From contig NC_091668.1 of the NCBI RefSeq assembly GCF_042453785.1, positions 2,310,501 to 2,374,500 of the forward strand: a stretch of 64,000 bases of DNA. The letters are read 5' to 3'. Of this stretch, positions 52,450 to 64,000 are shown piece after piece. Below the pieces are notes generated by a model, which searched no databases, was not told where the DNA came from, and worked only from the letters and a program-made list of their open reading frames with translations. Position numbers and translations under genes: made by a program. Origin of the DNA: Malus domestica. Its lineage: Eukaryota; Streptophyta; Magnoliopsida; Rosales; Rosaceae. Every line of letters starts with the position of its first letter. Position 1 is the first letter of the stretch.

Positions 52450-52960
52450 GTTGAGGCCCATCAACTTTTTACAAGATCCAGCCCATGTCAAGAGGCCTAG
52501 TGGGCAGTCATAGCTGACTAAACCTCTGGTTACCCACTGAGTTGAGAGTGCTGATGTGTCCACTTTTAGGCGTGGGACTTTGGATTCTGTCGTTTCATTT
52601 TTTTTCTATATCCTCTGGATTCATTTACGGAACCGCCATGTCACAAAAACGTAACCATGCCACATAAAATTTTCGTTGTATCAAAAACACGGTCTGACAT
52701 GCTAAATATCATATTATAAACAAACACGGTCTGACATACTAAATATCATATTATAAACAAAAAAAAATCATTTTGAAGTGCTCAGTTACTTATATAATAC
52801 CACTTGGTTATCAATTTATGTTTGCGGTACAATAAAGTATTCTCTATTCAACTATTCACACACCCTAAATATCCAAAAACCCATTTCATGCCTCCCGGCT
52901 GAGTTGCAGGTGGTTCTATCCTGAATATCCAAAAAACTAGTATTATTTTCCCTAACTTAA
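52450..52960 (+). repeat. Segmental duplicate of 33035-33430
   Basis: Shared ordered blocks are gaggccca, cccatgt-aagaggcc-agtgg, ggttacccactgag, tttggat and aatatccaaaa. The copies lie almost 20 kb apart on either side of the second genic island. Confidence 0.6.
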
Positions 52961-53260
52961 GTAGAATGGTGCATGTAGTGTTACCGCACAAGACCTTCGA
53001 TTTTCTAAAACCCTCAAGTTTTTAGTCTAACAGACACAATCTATGAATCTAAATCCGATGACGTATGTACAATATGTGAATAGTGTAACCATTTTTGTTC
53101 ATGTAGCTTGGGAGCATCAAAATTTGGACTTTTATACACAACTGTACATGTACACTTTTTTATTTATGTTGCACAAGGATTATAAGACCGACCATGCAAG
53201 TCGGTGAATACTCCACATTCATCTAACTTATGAGAAAAAAGATTTGAACTCCAACGCAAG

Positions 53261-55147
53261 TGACATATCCCAAACCTACGACATGCTTGGGGGATTCAAA
53301 CCTGCGCGTATATATTTTCAAAGATTTAATTCACAAAACTGTAAATTCAGAAAGTGCAAAAGAACAATATAAGGAGTAAAAGTTAATTAATTGGTGCTAT
53401 GTTCAATTAATATAGCGGATGCAATCTGCGATTATATTAATTAAAGCCCAAATAATGAGGAGTAAATATTAAAGGACATTTTTGTAACTACCCGAGATTT
53501 ATTTGTGTTGCTGCGATTAAGGATGGGATAGATTAAAAAAATGTATAAATTTTTTAATATATATTAAAGCTTACTTTAAGGAATAATAAAGGATGAGAAA
53601 ATAACATTTCAATTTTTTAACTTTTTAAGGTGAGTGAAATTATAATGTGGCTAGGAAAATAGGACAATGGAGTTGGTCTATCAACACTCTAAAAATAAAT
53701 CGATATGCTAAAAAAAATTAATAATAGCAGTCAACCATACTATATTTCATATTGGGAGAGAAAAACTAAATATGGAACATGAGGAGGGAAAAATAATGAA
53801 AAAGAAATAAATAAAAAATAGCATATAGATTTTGAAAGAAATAAAAACAACGAGTAAGAAAGAGCTATAAATTAAAAATGGAAATTGTTATTAGCACTCC
53901 ACAAATCATATTTTTCATTCCAAACTTTCTATGATTAAAATATATATATATATATACTTTGTGAGGAATGTAGAATAAGATTTTTGGAATGCTAATAATA
54001 ATTCTTATTCAATTCAAATTATAACATGTGATTCTATAATTTTGGTTATGTTTATGCATTTAATTATTTATTTTGGAGAAAAAAAGACTTACCATTTACT
54101 TTCTGTTTAATTTCCTATAATCGAGGGGAATCAATACCATTTTCTCCTTCTCTCGACATAGCTGCAAAATTTGGAAAGGAAAGCTTATTCACCGGGAGCA
54201 TAAAAATATCTTCCAATAAGTTGACAGTGTTAAACCATAAAGATACCTTCCAATAAATTAGAATACATATTCTCAAATATCTTCCAAGTTGTTGAAGTCG
54301 TCACTCCAAATGTTGTTCCCTGGTGTGAAACCAGTTGGTTAAACCCTAGGCTAGAGCTAGGCTCGGCTCTTGACAAACGAGAATTAACTTTTCAATTTTA
54401 ATTACGCTTTGACCCTAAAAAATGGAAGATAATAAATAAATTAGCATTTTCAATGTGTAATGAAGAATGCTTATTATATTATTAGCCTGAAAACTGAAAA
54501 ATTATAAGGAAAATATGATCAAGCAATTAACATATTTTGAAGACCGATGTGTGTTCCCAACAATAAAAAGATTGAACCAGATATAAGAGCTCTGATTTAC
54601 TTTGCATTTCGGTTATGGATGGTCTAGAGATAGATCTTGTTTCATTGATCTTAATGAAAGGAAATTTCAATTGAACATGTAATTAGTTATCAGTACGCTC
54701 TACTCACTAGTCCTCGATATGTTGATATACTAAGTTGGGTGCAAGCTATGGGCACAAGAAAGAAGATTGACGGATATGAGATGACTTTCATCTGCAAATC
54801 ATTATTATTACTTTCTTTGTTGATCGAACGTTTAATTTCTTCCTAGAAAGCAAATGAGCAAGCAAACTGAAAAAATACAATGGATGTAGCTAGGTTACCA
54901 GAGAGGACGAGAGGACAAAAAGTTGAATTGAATGGGCATGTCTATTAGGGATTTGCATGCTATGCAACTTTCATATGCCACAGAAAGTGAAGGGCTTGTT
55001 TCTGGGATGGTGACAACTGACAAGGCCGAGCCCTCTCTTATCTCTCTTGCCAACCCGAAACGCATTGATGTGAATAAAGCAGCAGAAAAAAAAACCAAAC
55101 AACAAAATAGTACGTATTGAACAAGATATCCCCATTACTCCCCATTG
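53261..55147. other. AT-rich intergenic spacer
   Basis: It contains one copy (53716-53880) of a dispersed block also at 59253-59387 and 61614-61740, and an (AT)n tract near 53940. Short open frames on both strands at 54895-55120 show no recognisable domain. Confidence 0.45.
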
Positions 55148-55207
55148 CTCTCACCCACCAACCTCACCTCTTATACTCTCACCCACCAACCTCACCTCTT
55201 ATACTCT
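55148..55207. repeat. 28-bp tandem duplication
   Basis: Two identical copies of ctctcacccaccaacctcac ctcttata in direct succession. Confidence 0.9.
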
Positions 55208-57102
55208 AATTGCAATACCTACCAAGATTTTGAAGGCATCATCAAATCCTAAAATCTATCCGAATCGAGGCATCAAAACCTCGACGAGACTATATTTCCC
55301 ATTGCTACGTCTGTTGAAGCAGAAGCTGATTCTTGTGCTTTATATCCAAATGATGTTAACTTAATTGCCTAGTTATCTGATATATTCCAATTCATATAGG
55401 AGTAGGATTCTCTTCCTTTTAAATTTCATCATCTTCTCTCTTTTTTCACGTTTCTTTTTTTATTTATCTTTATTTATTTATAAAGAATTCAACACAAGGT
55501 GTTGACATAGCTTAATCGTAAGCGTCTAAATAGAACGGGACTAAAGGAAAAGAAAAATAGAAGAGGAGAGAATCGGATCTATTCATATATGTGTGTGTGT
55601 TTGTTTAACCTAGACTCCTAGTGCATGCCTTGTGGCGTTGCCTCCCACTCCTGTCATTTTAGTAACTACGTACGCTAATGCGTCAGATTCAGACAGCATT
55701 CCATGCAGTAGGAATCCCCACATGACGTTCAAATTAACAACTAAGTCTTTAATAAGGCCTAAAAAGCAGGGAATTGCCTTGCAGCCAATTTTATGAACTG
55801 AAGGGCCATTAATTTGTTTTTGTTTAATATGGTTAATTCAAATCGAAAATTTCTTATATGGTGTTAGGTCAATGTGTTCTTGTATAGGTATCTCCATTGG
55901 ATGGCACTAAATCCTCCATGACATTGATAGAACCTAAATCATTTACGCAGAATATGCACATAATTATGTATAATGTTCATGGATAAATTTAGATGGTCCA
56001 CCCTCATCTTACAATAATCCATATGCCATTTGGAAATTAACATTATAGAAGCCATAGTCACCCTCCCCTACCATCGATTTATAGACTTATAGTTATATGA
56101 TTTGTGTGCATATATATGTAATTAGTTGTACTCTAGTGTCAAGTAGCGTCAACAAAGTGTGGAAACATGCAAAGCAAAAGAAAAAACCGGCGAAAAAAAA
56201 GACAATAGGACCAACTTCAACAGTTGACTTAAAGTTTAAAATTTGCAATTGTAGTGGCAAAAAATCCATAAAGAATCTCACACTAAAAAAAAATCTCCTT
56301 AACATTTCTCGCTTTTTCAGAGGTTAACAATATGTATTTCTATATGCTGTCCACAAAGTAATTTAGTATGAATTTTTTGTATTGTGTTTGTCAATTTTGT
56401 GCCATCAGCCCACTTTTCTCCTTAGTTTTCTTTTTCACCCTGACGTATTCACATACGTCTGAGCTAGGAAATAGACTTTGGACATGAATTTACTCATTTC
56501 GTTATAATTTGAGTGGGTAACACATGGTTAATATGTCTCACTTCTAATTCATAACCAGAACATAGAAGGCAAAGAATCACAGGAGGAAGAAAGAAAAGGT
56601 GAAGTTTTGAAAGGAAAAAAGCTCTTGTATATTTGATAGCTGTTTTTATTATGCATAATGATTGTGTCCCCCACTTTGACATTATGTAAAGATTATATTT
56701 CGTTTAGTTATCCATACGTGTTATAAAACAATAGTTTTGATAACAAGTAGTATCCTCAAAATGAACCCTACATTTGTTTTATGCATATAAATGTCTAAAC
56801 GATCTTTAAATTGAATAATTTTTTTTGCATCTACGATCTTTAGATGGTGTTAAAGAGAAAAAACAATTCATATTATGACGTTCAGACGGTAACCATTCGT
56901 TAATCGTAAGTGAAGGGATAAGCAAATCTCGTATGAGAGTACACAAACATTGTCCTTTTTGTTATTCTAACTGAATGGGTTTAATTTAAAGCAATAGGAT
57001 CAGGTCCTTACGTACCCTTTTCCAACAATGCTTAGCATTTAAGCTAATAGGTGCTGACATGGCACATAGTGACTTATGATTAATACTACTATATGTTAAT
57101 AA
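55208..57102. other. Intergenic spacer
   Basis: No gene or classified element seen. Confidence 0.45.
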
Positions 57103-57604
57103 AAGAGTAAGTTGTAGCAATGGTCCCTGAACTTTAATCAAATTGAAGTAATGGTCCTTCAACTAAAAATCCATTTTCATTGGTCCCTCAACTTATCAAA
57201 ATGTGTAGCTATAGTCATTTTCATCAATTTCTTCAAAATTTTGTCAAAATATGTTATGTTGGAATAACCATTTATATAATTAGGATCCCTCAACTCATCC
57301 AAGTGTGTAATTATGGTCTTTTTCGTCAACTACGTAAAAAAATTTGTCAAAACGAGTTATGTTGGAAGGACCATTGCTACAATTGAGTTAAAATTAAGGG
57401 ACCATTTCTCCAGTTGAATTAAAGTTGAGGGACCAAAGGTAATAGATTTTTAGTTGAGGGACCATAGCTGCACGTTTTGATGAGTTGAAGGACCAATGGT
57501 AATGGATTTTTAGTTGAAGGACCATTGCTTCAATTAAGTTAAAGTTAAGGGACCATTGCTCCAATTAAGTTAAAATTAAGGGACCATAGCTACAATTTAC
57601 TCTT
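57103..57604. mobile_element. 502-bp TIR element with AATAA target duplication
   Basis: Ends aagagtaagttgtagc and gctacaatttactctt are inverted. Inverted similarity continues inward through repeated ggaccattgct/agcaatggtcc motifs. Direct AATAA repeats flank it (57098-57102 and 57605-57609). The interior is a chain of degenerate 30-60-bp units built around 'ggaccat' and 'tagttgaaggacc'. No coding capacity; a MITE-like non-autonomous element. Confidence 0.8.
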
Positions 57605-58668
57605 AATAAAAAGAGTAATGCTATTGCTCGGCACGCTAAAAAACTGTTAGAGAGATTGTATGTTTACCATGTGACAAATTAATAATATATATAATTAACA
57701 TTTATATGAGATAAGTTTATTAAGGCTTATTATATTAGCACCTCACAAATTATTGAACAAACCGTACATATTTAATACACCTCATATTTACTTTTTAAAT
57801 TAAAAATTATATTAATACACTCACTTCCTTCCCTATAATACCCTCACACCCCACATTCTTAATATATACCTTACATTTTCTATACACACCTTACATTTTT
57901 TATACACCCCACATTTCTCAAATCCTATAACAATCATTTTTAATTTTGCCGAATGATTTCAAACAATCTAAACTTTAGTTTGTCGAATGATTTCAAATTG
58001 AATGATTTGAAAAAATGTTTAGGTTCATTTGAATGTTTTTCAATAACAATAGTAATGATTTCAAAGCTTTCGAAACACCAATTTCGTGTTCTATTCATCA
58101 AAAATAATTTTTCTTAATCAACATGTTTGTAGTTTCATTGCTTAGAGTTTTATTCAACAATGGAGGGTGTGAGGGGTTTTGATAGTTGAAAGAGATAAAT
58201 AATACGTTAAAAGTTAATTTTATTATTTTTTTTAATAAGATCAAAATTGTCATTGCATAGTAGAGTAAATAAGTCATTAATATTAAATTTTAATATGGGG
58301 TGTATTCAACATTTTACAGGATGCTAATATAAAAAGCTTTTATTAATTGATGTGGCATGTATATATCATTTTAACACTTTAATTATTTAGTTAATTTAAT
58401 GGTACTTAATTTCAAATACACCTCTTGAGAATTCTCATGTTTTCACAAAATCTCCTAGATTTTAAAAACTAGACGAAACTCCATCCATTACATAAGACTT
58501 GTAACATATGGAGAGATGTTTTTGTGGGTCTAGGAAGTCCGGTATATATTTCGGTATACAAGTATAATAACATAATTGCTTGAAAACTTAAAAAAAAAAT
58601 TTAACTAATTATATTATGATACTTGATATCAAACCATATATATTTTTTTCACCTGAACATATGATTGC
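57605..58668. other. AT-rich intergenic spacer
   Basis: No gene seen. A short cac-att rich series (ccttacattttctatacacac) is locally repeated at about 57865-57910. Confidence 0.45.
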
Positions 58669-58962
58669 TCTCATGTGAGTTCCCAAAAACAAAACCGTGA
58701 GGGCATGATCGGGGCCCAAAGCGGAAAATATTGTGTTACGGCGGAGTCAAGCCTGGGATGTGGTAGGGGCACAGGCCAGGATGCGACAATTTGGTATCAG
58801 AGCCAATCCCTGACCGGAACTGTGCCAAAGATGACATTGGGCCCCTAAGAGGGGTGAATTGTGAGATCCCACATCGCCCAGGGGTGAGGATCATGTAAAT
58901 CATATATGTATATTCCTATTTCTACCTAGCACGAGACATTTTAGGAGCTCACTGGCTTCGAG
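58669..58962 (+). mobile_element. Cassandra-type TRIM, truncated at both ends
   Basis: The order is: 3' part of the 5' LTR (58669-58788, ending ggatgcgaca); a primer-binding site tggtatcagagc (58792-58803), complementary to initiator tRNA-Met; a 71-bp internal region; a purine-containing stretch aagaggggtgaat; then the start of the 3' LTR, TGTGAGATCCCACATCG (from 58860), which breaks off inside the 5S block at about 58962. It preserves the internal domain that the other two copies lack. Confidence 0.9.
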
Positions 58963-59387
58963 TATACGCTAAAATTTTCTTTAACATATGTGCATAATAA
59001 GTTAAAATTACAAAAAACACCCTCGCAGATTTCAACTAGTGTTTAGTTAACAAATTTTGATTAAATCAAATAAAATCCCCGAACTACTTGGCCAAACCCT
59101 AAAAAATCCTCGCAAGGTGGTTGTTAAATCCTAGCCATGCATTATAAAGAACTTGTGACTTCGTATCCCATCATGCTCCTATCCCATGCATGGCATTCTT
59201 CAAAACCATTTTCCTACGTTTATGGGGAAAGTACAGTTTTCTTGTTTAATTGAAATAGCAGTCGACCATACTATATTTCATATTGGGAGAGAAAAACTAA
59301 ATATGGCATACGAGGGAAAAAATAATGAAAAAGAAATAAAAAAAATAGCATACAGATTTTGAAAGAAAAAAAAAACACAACTAAGAT
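58963..59387. other. Intergenic; dispersed repeat block at the end
   Basis: No gene seen. 59253-59387 is a copy of the block at 53716 and 61614 (actatatttcatattgggag onward). Confidence 0.5.
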
Positions 59388-59939
59388 GAGGGTAGTCAAA
59401 TTCGGATTTGGAAGGATTTTAAAAGACTTTAAAATCCTATTGTAGTCAACCAAAGGATTTGAAATGATTTTTAGAATCCATGCAAATCTGGGTGTAATCA
59501 ATCAAGATTTTAATAGTCATTTTTAAAGTCCATTCAAATTTAGGTGTATTGAAAAATTAAAGATTTCGTAGGATTTCATTAAGTTATGAATTTTGTGGGA
59601 TTTGAGAGTAAAAAATATATATAACCAGAGATCGAATTTTGGATTTTTTGTGTCGGGTTTGATTCTGTTTTGCATGATTTTTGTTGGTTGAAACTGTTTT
59701 TGGCTTAATTGCATGATCGTATCTCAAGCGCTTCGACCTCGAATTATTGTTTCATGGAATTTTATTCGCATTTTCTTAGTTTTTCTAACTCTTTTTTCTC
59801 TAAAACATAATTTTAATTAAGCTGGTGGTGGTAAAATGATTTCTGCAGGTGGCGGGATGCGAATCTCATTGATTTTCTATATATGTTTAGTTGTAAGATA
59901 GCATTTAGAGACCCTTCATACAATTTTTTCTTCATGGCT

Positions 59940-60210
59940 GAGAAGGGGACTTGGAATTGGGTTGTGAAGGAAGAGGAGTAAGAAAGAGTCGCGGAAAACA
60001 TTTATTTCAAATTCATTTTAGTGGATTTATGACCTACATACATTTATCTCTATTTGATTTATTTAATGGTTAAGATTCAAGAGAAGGGTACTTGGAATTG
60101 GGTTGTGAAGGAAGAGGAGTAAGAGAGAGTTGCGGAAAACATTTATTTCAAATTCATTTTAGTAGATTTATGACCTAGATATATTTATCTTCATTTGATT
60201 TATTTAACGG
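59940..60210. repeat. 141-bp tandem duplication
   Basis: gagaaggggacttggaattg onward (59940-60080) is repeated from 60081. The second copy is interrupted by the SINE at 60211 and resumes at 60300. Confidence 0.85.
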
Positions 60211-60299
60211 GGTGGGGTAGTTCTAGGTCCCAGGTTCGAAACCTGGTGTGTGGGTTTGTGTGGGTGGTGGAGGGTAAAAAAAAAAAAAAAAAAAAAAAA
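60211..60299 (+). mobile_element. Short tRNA-type SINE insertion with 23-bp target duplication
   Basis: A 65-bp body with a Pol III B-box (ggttcgaaacc) ends in a run of 24 A. It is flanked by a perfect 23-bp direct repeat (tcttcatttgatttatttaa cgg at 60188-60210 and 60300-60322), the hallmark of L1-type target-primed reverse transcription. No clear A-box is seen, so the copy is probably 5'-truncated. The comparison with the first tandem copy confirms the empty site. Confidence 0.88.
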
Positions 60300-60474
60300 T
60301 CTTCATTTGATTTATTTAACGGTTAAAATTCAACATTATAAAATCTAACAAAACCCATCGAAATCTGTTAGATAAATCTTCTCAAATCTTTAAGTGTCAT
60401 AATTCTATAAAATCCATCACTTAACAAAATTTATTAAAATTCTTTCAAATCCTAAGTTGAGTACAACTTCTAAA

Positions 60475-62589
60475 AAAAAGCTATAAATAACAATGAAAAC
60501 TGTATTAGCACTTCACATGCAACCTCGCTTTGCAAAATTTATTTTAATTTATTTTCAATTGTAATAAAATTATAAAATGTCTCTGAAATGCTACGTATGC
60601 CTTTCACATCAATTTTCCTTTGACTTTGACTTTTATTTTACTATTGTTAAATAATACTCATTTCAACAAGCACTGTAGACGGAATTCAAATCGAAATTTT
60701 AAACAGACAAACTATGCTTAAACAGTAAAAAAAATTAACTGTTGACTGATGGGAGTAAAGAGAGGGCCTTGTACAGTGTGGGCCACTGTCCTCGTCTTGT
60801 TTGTCAGCGCCACTGCCCATCTGAAACCAGAGACATGCGTGGTCAGACATCATTTCTTTTTATTTTTTAAATACACTACCTCACTCTATCTCATTAATTA
60901 CACTCTTGCCATCCATCAAACATCATCTTCGCATCCAATTCCAAACCAACATCTCTTTTTGCAACTATTTCATTAAGTTTATCAGATTAAGTCATTTATA
61001 TTGTTCAAATTTTATTCAACGGTTAAAAATTATTACAGCTTTTAAATAATCAAAACAGATAAATTATTAGATAAAATTTAAAAAATCCGAATAATTTAAT
61101 CTGATGATTTTAGTACAAGAAATCCGAAAGGCATCTCTTTCCCTCTCTCACTCTCCCGTAGCTCTCTTAATCTTTCACTCTCTTCTTTTCGGCCAAAGAC
61201 AACAAAACACTACCACCACCTCAAAACTCCACCAGAGCCAGCAAACACTCATAACTACCCGGAACTCGGCAACTTTTTGACCAGGTCACACTCGGAGGAA
61301 ACCGAAAATTTACCTTCTTAATATGATTGAAATCTGGCGGGATCCTTTTTTCCCCGGACTTGAATTGTCTGTCCTCTCCATCGCATACGTTCCACATGCC
61401 CTTCTATATTCTGTCGTCACGGTTAAACCACGTCAACATTTTATATTTCATTACTTTTTATCTTTTTTTTTAAATTAATACAAAATTTTGATGTGCCTTA
61501 ACCGTGATCACATAATATAGATGATATGGGATCCTATACTATGCATAGGATTCTTCAAACCATTTTCCTACGTTTATAGGGAATGTATAGTTTTATTGTT
61601 TAGTTTAAACAGCTGTCGATCCATACTATATTTTATACTGGGAGAGCAAAACTAAATATGGCATATGAGGAAAAAAAATAATGAAAAAGAAATAAAAAAA
61701 CGAGTAAGAAAGAGTTATAAATAATAATGAGAATTGTTATGGACATTGTACATGTGACTTTTAGTTTTGAAATTTATTATTTTTAAATTTTAATAGTAAT
61801 GAACTTATTAAAATACTTCTGAAATGCTAAACTTTTCACATAGACCTTTTTTTTTTTTTTTTTAACTTTTCATTCTTATTTAACAATTTATGAATAATAT
61901 TTATTTTTTACGAATACGCAATGGTAAACAGAACTCAAAAACCAAATTTTAATGGACACGTTATGCTTAAAATTGTAAAAAATTTAACCGTTAATGATGG
62001 GACTAAAAGAGGGCTTTGTGCAGTGTGCGCCACTGCCCTGTATTGTCTGTCTGATCTCCGATGGCCATCATGCAGACCAAAGACATCAATAATTTCTTTT
62101 CCATTTTTTAAATACACTCTTTTCTCTCCTACTACCTCTCTTTCTCTCTCATTACCCTGATGGAGTCATCCATCAATTCGAAAGATTTTTCGATGTTATT
62201 TGAATTTGAGATAATATATCATGTGTTAGATAATAAATGTGTTAAGAAGTTATTATTAAAAATATATAATTTTTCATTATTTATATAAGGATGTGATATT
62301 CAACATTTTTTACTTCTTTCACACTTTTTTATTTTTCGATTGTCGGATCGGATGGATTGAAGAAAATCAACGAACATAAATTAACATGAGTTGTCTTAGA
62401 AGTAAAAAAGTTGTATGGATAACACATTTCTTTATATAAACATATGTGGTATACCAATTGTAATCCAATCACAATAAAAATTTCTCCATCAATTCCAACA
62501 AACATCAACCTTAACATCCCACCAACACCTCTGTCTCACCACTCAAACTCTAACCCGTAGCTCTCGCGCAATCTTTCACTCTTTCTGTT
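60475..62589. other. Segmentally duplicated intergenic DNA
   Basis: 60750-60960 resembles 61990-62160 (shared agagggc.ttgt.cagtgtg, ccactg and ttttttaaatacact). 61120-61340 resembles 62968-63250. 61614-61740 is the third copy of the dispersed block. No functional gene recognised. Confidence 0.55.
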
Positions 62590-63462
62590 GTTTAGGAGGT
62601 GTGGGAAGTGATCTTACACCTTGAAACTCGATCAATTCAACAAAGTTTGGGCGAGTTTAGCTTGAAAAAATTCTACAACTCGCTAGAAAACATGGTGGGT
62701 TAGGAATCATCTGTGTTCACCAAAATTGCATGCTAAGAATATTCATAGAAAACTTGAGGGGGAGTTTGAGAGTGAGAAAATGAAGCCTTACGGAGACGAT
62801 TCAATTGCTTGGATTTCGATAATGTTAAGAACGAAATTTTCGTTTTCCTCTCCGAGTGTGACAGGCCATAAAGTTGCAGAGATTCTCAGGCAGTTAGGAG
62901 AGCGTTTGCTGGCTCATGGTGGAGTTTTGAGGTGACGGTAGTGTTTTGTTGTGTTTGGCCGAGAAGAGTCAACCTTAACATCCCACCAACATCTCTCTCA
63001 CCTCTCAAACTCTCTTCCGTAGCTCTCTATCAATCCTTCTTCTTTTTTTTTTCTCTTTTTTTATGACGAACATCGTTCAGTCTTTTCTTTTCGGCCAAAC
63101 ACAATAAAACATTACCGCCACATCCAAACGCCACCAGGAGCCAGCAAACGCTCTCATAACTACATGGGACTCTGCAACTTTTTGGCCTGCCACGCTTGGA
63201 GGAAAATGAGAATTTCGTTCTTAATATTATCGAAATCCGAGCATTTGAATCATCTCCATAAGGCTTCATTTCTCACTCTCAAACTCCCCTCGAGTTTTCT
63301 TTGAATATTCTTAGCATGCATGCTTGTCTTTATGAACACAGATGAATCCTAACCTATCATGTTTTCTAGCGAGTTGTAGAATTTTTTTCAAGCTAAACCG
63401 CTCAAACTTTGTTGAATTAATCGAGTTTTAAGGTGTAAGACGACTTCCCACAACCCCTAGAC
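62590..63462. repeat. Second palindrome: 378-bp arms, 117-bp spacer
   Basis: Arm 1, 62590-62967, is the reverse complement of arm 2, 63085-63462, with roughly 85-90% identity by eye. The spacer start (62968-63050) is a direct copy of the sequence just before arm 1 (62508-62585). A third, non-inverted copy of arm 2 plus its leader lies at 61120-61340. Short open frames in the arms (KMKPYGDDSIAWISIM) match each other but no family I know. Confidence 0.85.
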
Positions 63463-64000
63463 TACAGAATTCAGCTTCCATGTCTAAATTTGGCAGTGGC
63501 TTATAGGCCATTTTCCGAGCACCTACGGCCAACCTTTGGTCCCCAAAGAGGTATAAAAATGTTCTTTTCGTACTAATCTTCGTGTTGATATCTCTTGTGC
63601 ATAAAATGGTTGAGAAATGATTATTGTATTAATTTGGAACTTTCCTGCGAAAGTTCTTTTCTTGAGCAAACTAAAGGGAATTAGGTTTATTACATTAATT
63701 ATTAGTAGTTTAATAATTAGTGTACTAATTTTCTATATTGGAGAGGACAGCCCGGAGGGCAGAATAGTTTGACAGTTATGATTTACATGTACTTGTGAGT
63801 GGGTCTCTCATTTGTGTGTGTGTGTGTATATATATGTATATATGATTTTTTTTCTAACAACTGTTTTTATATATTATGATGTAATATACTGTGTTTATTC
63901 TTATCAATAGACTTGTATTACATGTTATGTTGATAATATGATTTGTGAGCATGAACTTGTGGCGTGACATTCTTGCGTTTTATCTACTCATTATTACATA
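63463..64000. other. AT-rich right end
   Basis: No gene seen. A short (GT)n(AT)n tract lies at 63815-63845. Confidence 0.5.

Larger units (their letters stand above)
59388..60474. mobile_element. TIR-type DNA element, about 1.1 kb
   Basis: It interrupts the dispersed block that is continuous at 53.7 kb and 61.6 kb, so it is an insertion. The left end carries gtagtcaaattcggatttgg and the right end aaatcctaagttgagtacaa, an imperfect inverted pair. Both subterminal regions repeat ggatttgaaa/tttcaaatcc motifs. No transposase frame. It contains an internal tandem duplication and a SINE. Confidence 0.6.

Noticed and set aside
54895-55120. Overlapping open frames on both strands
   Set aside because: Neither peptide matches a family I know; no splice or promoter context. 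Could be an exon relic but cannot be supported.

Overview
The window is nuclear DNA of a woody eudicot. It has intron-rich genes with GT-AG borders, plant-only gene families (COV1-like, BES1/BZR1, GH17-X8), AT-rich intergenic DNA, a plant tRNA-Glu and several plant transposons. Three copies of a 5S-rRNA-bearing TRIM of the Cassandra type and the general repeat style suggest Rosaceae (apple/pear-like). That assignment is inference and was not tested by any search.

Genic part, 1-17.9 kb, all minus strand: cytosolic glucose-6-phosphate isomerase (23 exons, its last few codons off the left edge); a tRNA-Glu(UUC) next to decayed tandem copies of its own 3' half; a LIKE-COV membrane protein; a secreted GH17 beta-1,3-glucanase with a C-terminal X8/CBM43 module; a Cassandra solo LTR with a perfect 5-bp target duplication; and a large plant-specific protein of the DUF3741/TRM-like type.

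Transposon part, 20.3-31.7 kb: a broken UGT72-type glycosyltransferase, then an about 9.5-kb Helitron. The three exons of its RepHel gene join into one uninterrupted 1,564-residue frame, and a canonical 3' hairpin plus CTAG ends the element. A long-TIR element with a pyrimidine/purine strand switch follows.

Second genic island, 34-40.4 kb: a plant TAG-type 3-methyladenine DNA glycosylase (+), a BES1/BZR1 transcription factor (-) and a diverged NEDD8-conjugating enzyme of the UBC12/RCE1 type (-).

Accessory part, 40.6-64 kb: no confident intact gene. A minisatellite of dyad-symmetric units leads directly into a 4-kb nested palindrome. Its core is two 769-bp arms of equal length around a 28-bp spacer, built from copies of an unrecognised multi-membrane-segment gene. 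Also present are two DUF295 (F-box-associated) gene remnants in opposite orientation, further Cassandra relics, TIR elements, a short SINE with a 23-bp target duplication, a second 378-bp-arm palindrome, and several rounds of segmental duplication.

The best candidate for an undescribed system is the 41.1-45.1 kb palindrome. If transcribed it would make a long double-stranded RNA homologous to the neighbouring membrane-protein gene family, i.e. a young hairpin small-RNA locus. The structure is seen in the sequence; the function is inference.
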